A stretch of DNA of 6,863 nt from CBDVAK01 sp965371945 (GTDB taxonomy: Bacteria > Pseudomonadota > Gammaproteobacteria > Competibacterales > JAHEDQ01): the NCBI GenBank assembly GCA_965371945.1, contig CBDVAK010000193.1:1-6863 (forward strand), given 5' to 3'. Shown here one piece after another: positions 5,869-6,863 of this stretch. Each line of letters begins with the position of its first letter. The first letter of the stretch is position 1. The notes under the pieces are model-generated. The model saw only the letters and a program-made list of their open reading frames with translations. It was not told the DNA's origin and made no database searches. The position numbers and the translations under genes were made by a program.

Positions 5869-6863
5869 AGCTCAACCTCGCTGGCAGCATCGCGGACCCG
5901 CGCCATGCTCTTGAACTCGTGCACCCACTGCGCCTCGTTGCGACTGGCCGCCCGATCGTCCCACAAGCGGGTGTTGACCCTGGTTATGTTTTCCGTCGGC
6001 AACAACTGCACCGTCACCTCGAGACCCGCCTGATTCGCGCCGCGGCCGGTGATCCAGCGCATCCTGCCCGTTTTGCTCTGTGCCACGATTCGCTCACCGC
6101 CGTTCGGGGCTCCATACTTGGCGATCAGGCGCTCCCTGACTCGTGCGATGCTGACCGCGCCCTGGATCACCTGCCCGCTGCTGAACCGATACAGTCTGCG
6201 CTCGCGGTCGAAACGAAAGAACACGCCGGCCTTGTCATCAAAGCCGTAGTAGGATTTGACCAGACGCTGGTCACCACGGGACTGTGTCTCCGGCTCGATG
6301 CGCGCGCTGGTAAATACCGAGTTGACCCGATCCATGGTGTCGCCCAGGCGTATGCCACGGAACTCGAAGCTGCGCACGTCAAGCACATCCGGTTCCGACT
6401 GAATATTCTCGCGCTCCACAACCACCGTGGCCGCGACGGTATCCGGCTTGCGCGGCACTACCGCGCTGGCGGCCTTAGGTACATGCCTCGCACTCTTCGG
6501 ACGTCGAGGTGGATGTTCCTGCCGCAGAGCGGCCAGCAACTCCGCATCCACCTTGCCAGCGAGTTGCAGATCCCGGTCCCGCCCGTAGGCGGTGATCGCC
6601 CGGGCTGTTCGGGGCCCCTCTACGCCATCGACCGTACCGGCGCGATAGCCAAGCCGGTTGAGGATATCCTGGCTGAACCTGACATCGACAGCGGACGCCG
6701 GCGCTACCTCCTCTGGCTCGGCTGGCGCCTCGGCAACCGTTCCACCAGAGTCCTGATCTGAGGAATCCGCGTCGGACACGACCTCACCAAGCGCATCGAA
6801 ATTGGCTTTCATGTCAGACCAGAACTGTTTGAATGCGTTCTCTTCCGCAACCCCGGACAGCGG
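5865..6863 (-). CDS. Peptidoglycan-binding-domain protein with uncharacterised C-terminal domain (5' end outside window)
   Basis: The frame runs open through the right edge. The codons before the Met at 6812 read PLSGVAEENAFKQFWSD, which looks like real protein, and that Met has no ribosome site, so the start is probably outside the window. Numbered from Met 6812 (315 residues visible): an acidic Pro/Ala/Glu-rich linker at about 12-42; a PG_binding_1-type domain at about 44-97, with the pattern ILNRLGYRAGTVDGVEGPRT; a basic Pro/Lys/Arg-rich linker at about 99-125; and a C-terminal domain at about 148-285 with FEFRGIRLGDTMDRV and AKYGAPNGGE. The C-terminal domain loosely resembles small alpha/beta lipoprotein-type domains with a GI.LG motif, but I cannot name the family. 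PG_binding_1 domains usually attach proteins to the cell wall, so an envelope location is likely. No hydrolase motif is visible. Any signal peptide or membrane anchor would lie outside the window. Confidence 0.82.
   Translation of the reverse strand, partial: PLSGVAEENAFKQFWSDMKANFDALGEVVSDADSSDQDSGGTVAEAPAEPEEVAPASAVDVRFSQDILNRLGYRAGTVDGVEGPRTARAITAYGRDRDLQLAGKVDAELLAALRQEHPPRRPKSARHVPKAASAVVPRKPDTVAATVVVERENIQSEPDVLDVRSFEFRGIRLGDTMDRVNSVFTSARIEPETQSRGDQRLVKSYYGFDDKAGVFFRFDRERRLYRFSSGQVIQGAVSIARVRERLIAKYGAPNGGERIVAQSKTGRMRWITGRGANQAGLEVTVQLLPTENITRVNTRLWDDRAASRNEAQWVHEFKSMARVRDAASEVEL
5876..5879 (-). promoter_or_regulatory. Shine-Dalgarno for the GTG-started 101-residue gene
   Basis: The minus strand reads GAGG, then 7 nt (TTGAGCT), then the GTG start at 5868. 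It lies inside the last codons of the upstream gene. It is the clearest ribosome-binding site in the window and decides the start of the small gene. Confidence 0.6.

Noticed and set aside
5919..6761. Plus-strand open frame (280 codons) opposite the peptidoglycan-binding gene.
   Set aside because: The minus frame has a recognisable PG_binding_1 pattern and a coupled downstream gene. The plus product is Arg/His-rich without domain features.
6810..6812. ATG (minus strand) as the true start of the peptidoglycan-binding gene.
   Set aside because: The frame stays open to the window edge with protein-like codons and there is no Shine-Dalgarno before this ATG.
1..6863. Mobile elements, CRISPR arrays, phage genes or defence systems.
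   Set aside because: I saw no transposase, integrase, terminal repeats, spaced direct repeats or nuclease motifs; the window is filled by the six genes described.

Overview
This window is GC-rich and tightly packed, and its genes resemble those of a free-living gammaproteobacterium. That assignment is an inference. It rests on how closely the transporter genes match the OppC/OppD/OppF type of Escherichia coli (compared from memory), and on a MASE1-PAS-GGDEF-EAL signalling protein, an architecture common in that class. No rRNA, tRNA, CRISPR array, insertion sequence or other mobile element is visible.

Layout. Positions 1-2842, plus strand, hold the 3' part of an oligopeptide ABC-transporter operon: oppC (start outside the window), oppD and oppF, with overlapping or nearly touching reading frames. 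oppA and oppB, if present, would lie to the left. Positions 2817-5414, minus strand, encode an 865-residue membrane c-di-GMP protein. It converges on oppF, and the two coding ends overlap by 26 bp. A perfect 10-bp inverted repeat spans this junction. Positions 5415-5562 are a 148-bp gap with two small hairpins. Positions 5563-6863, minus strand, hold two translationally coupled genes: a peptidoglycan-binding-domain protein (start outside the window) and a 101-residue protein of unknown function that starts at GTG inside a GTGA overlap.

How the genes work together. OppC, OppD and OppF would form one permease half and both ATPases of a peptide importer; both ATPases carry the C-terminal four-cysteine motif of this subfamily. 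The minus-strand protein has a complete set of EAL catalytic residues. Its GGDEF domain keeps the literal GGDEF string but has Gly in place of the first metal-binding Asp and lacks the inhibitory RxxD site, so it is predicted to act mainly as a c-di-GMP phosphodiesterase. The peptidoglycan-binding protein and its small partner are probably an envelope-related pair. They may be transcribed together with the phosphodiesterase gene, since all three lie on one strand.

Most of the window is ordinary core-type gene content. The points most worth following up are the degenerate GGDEF active site, the inverted repeat across the convergent gene ends, and the uncharacterised peptidoglycan-binding/small-protein pair.
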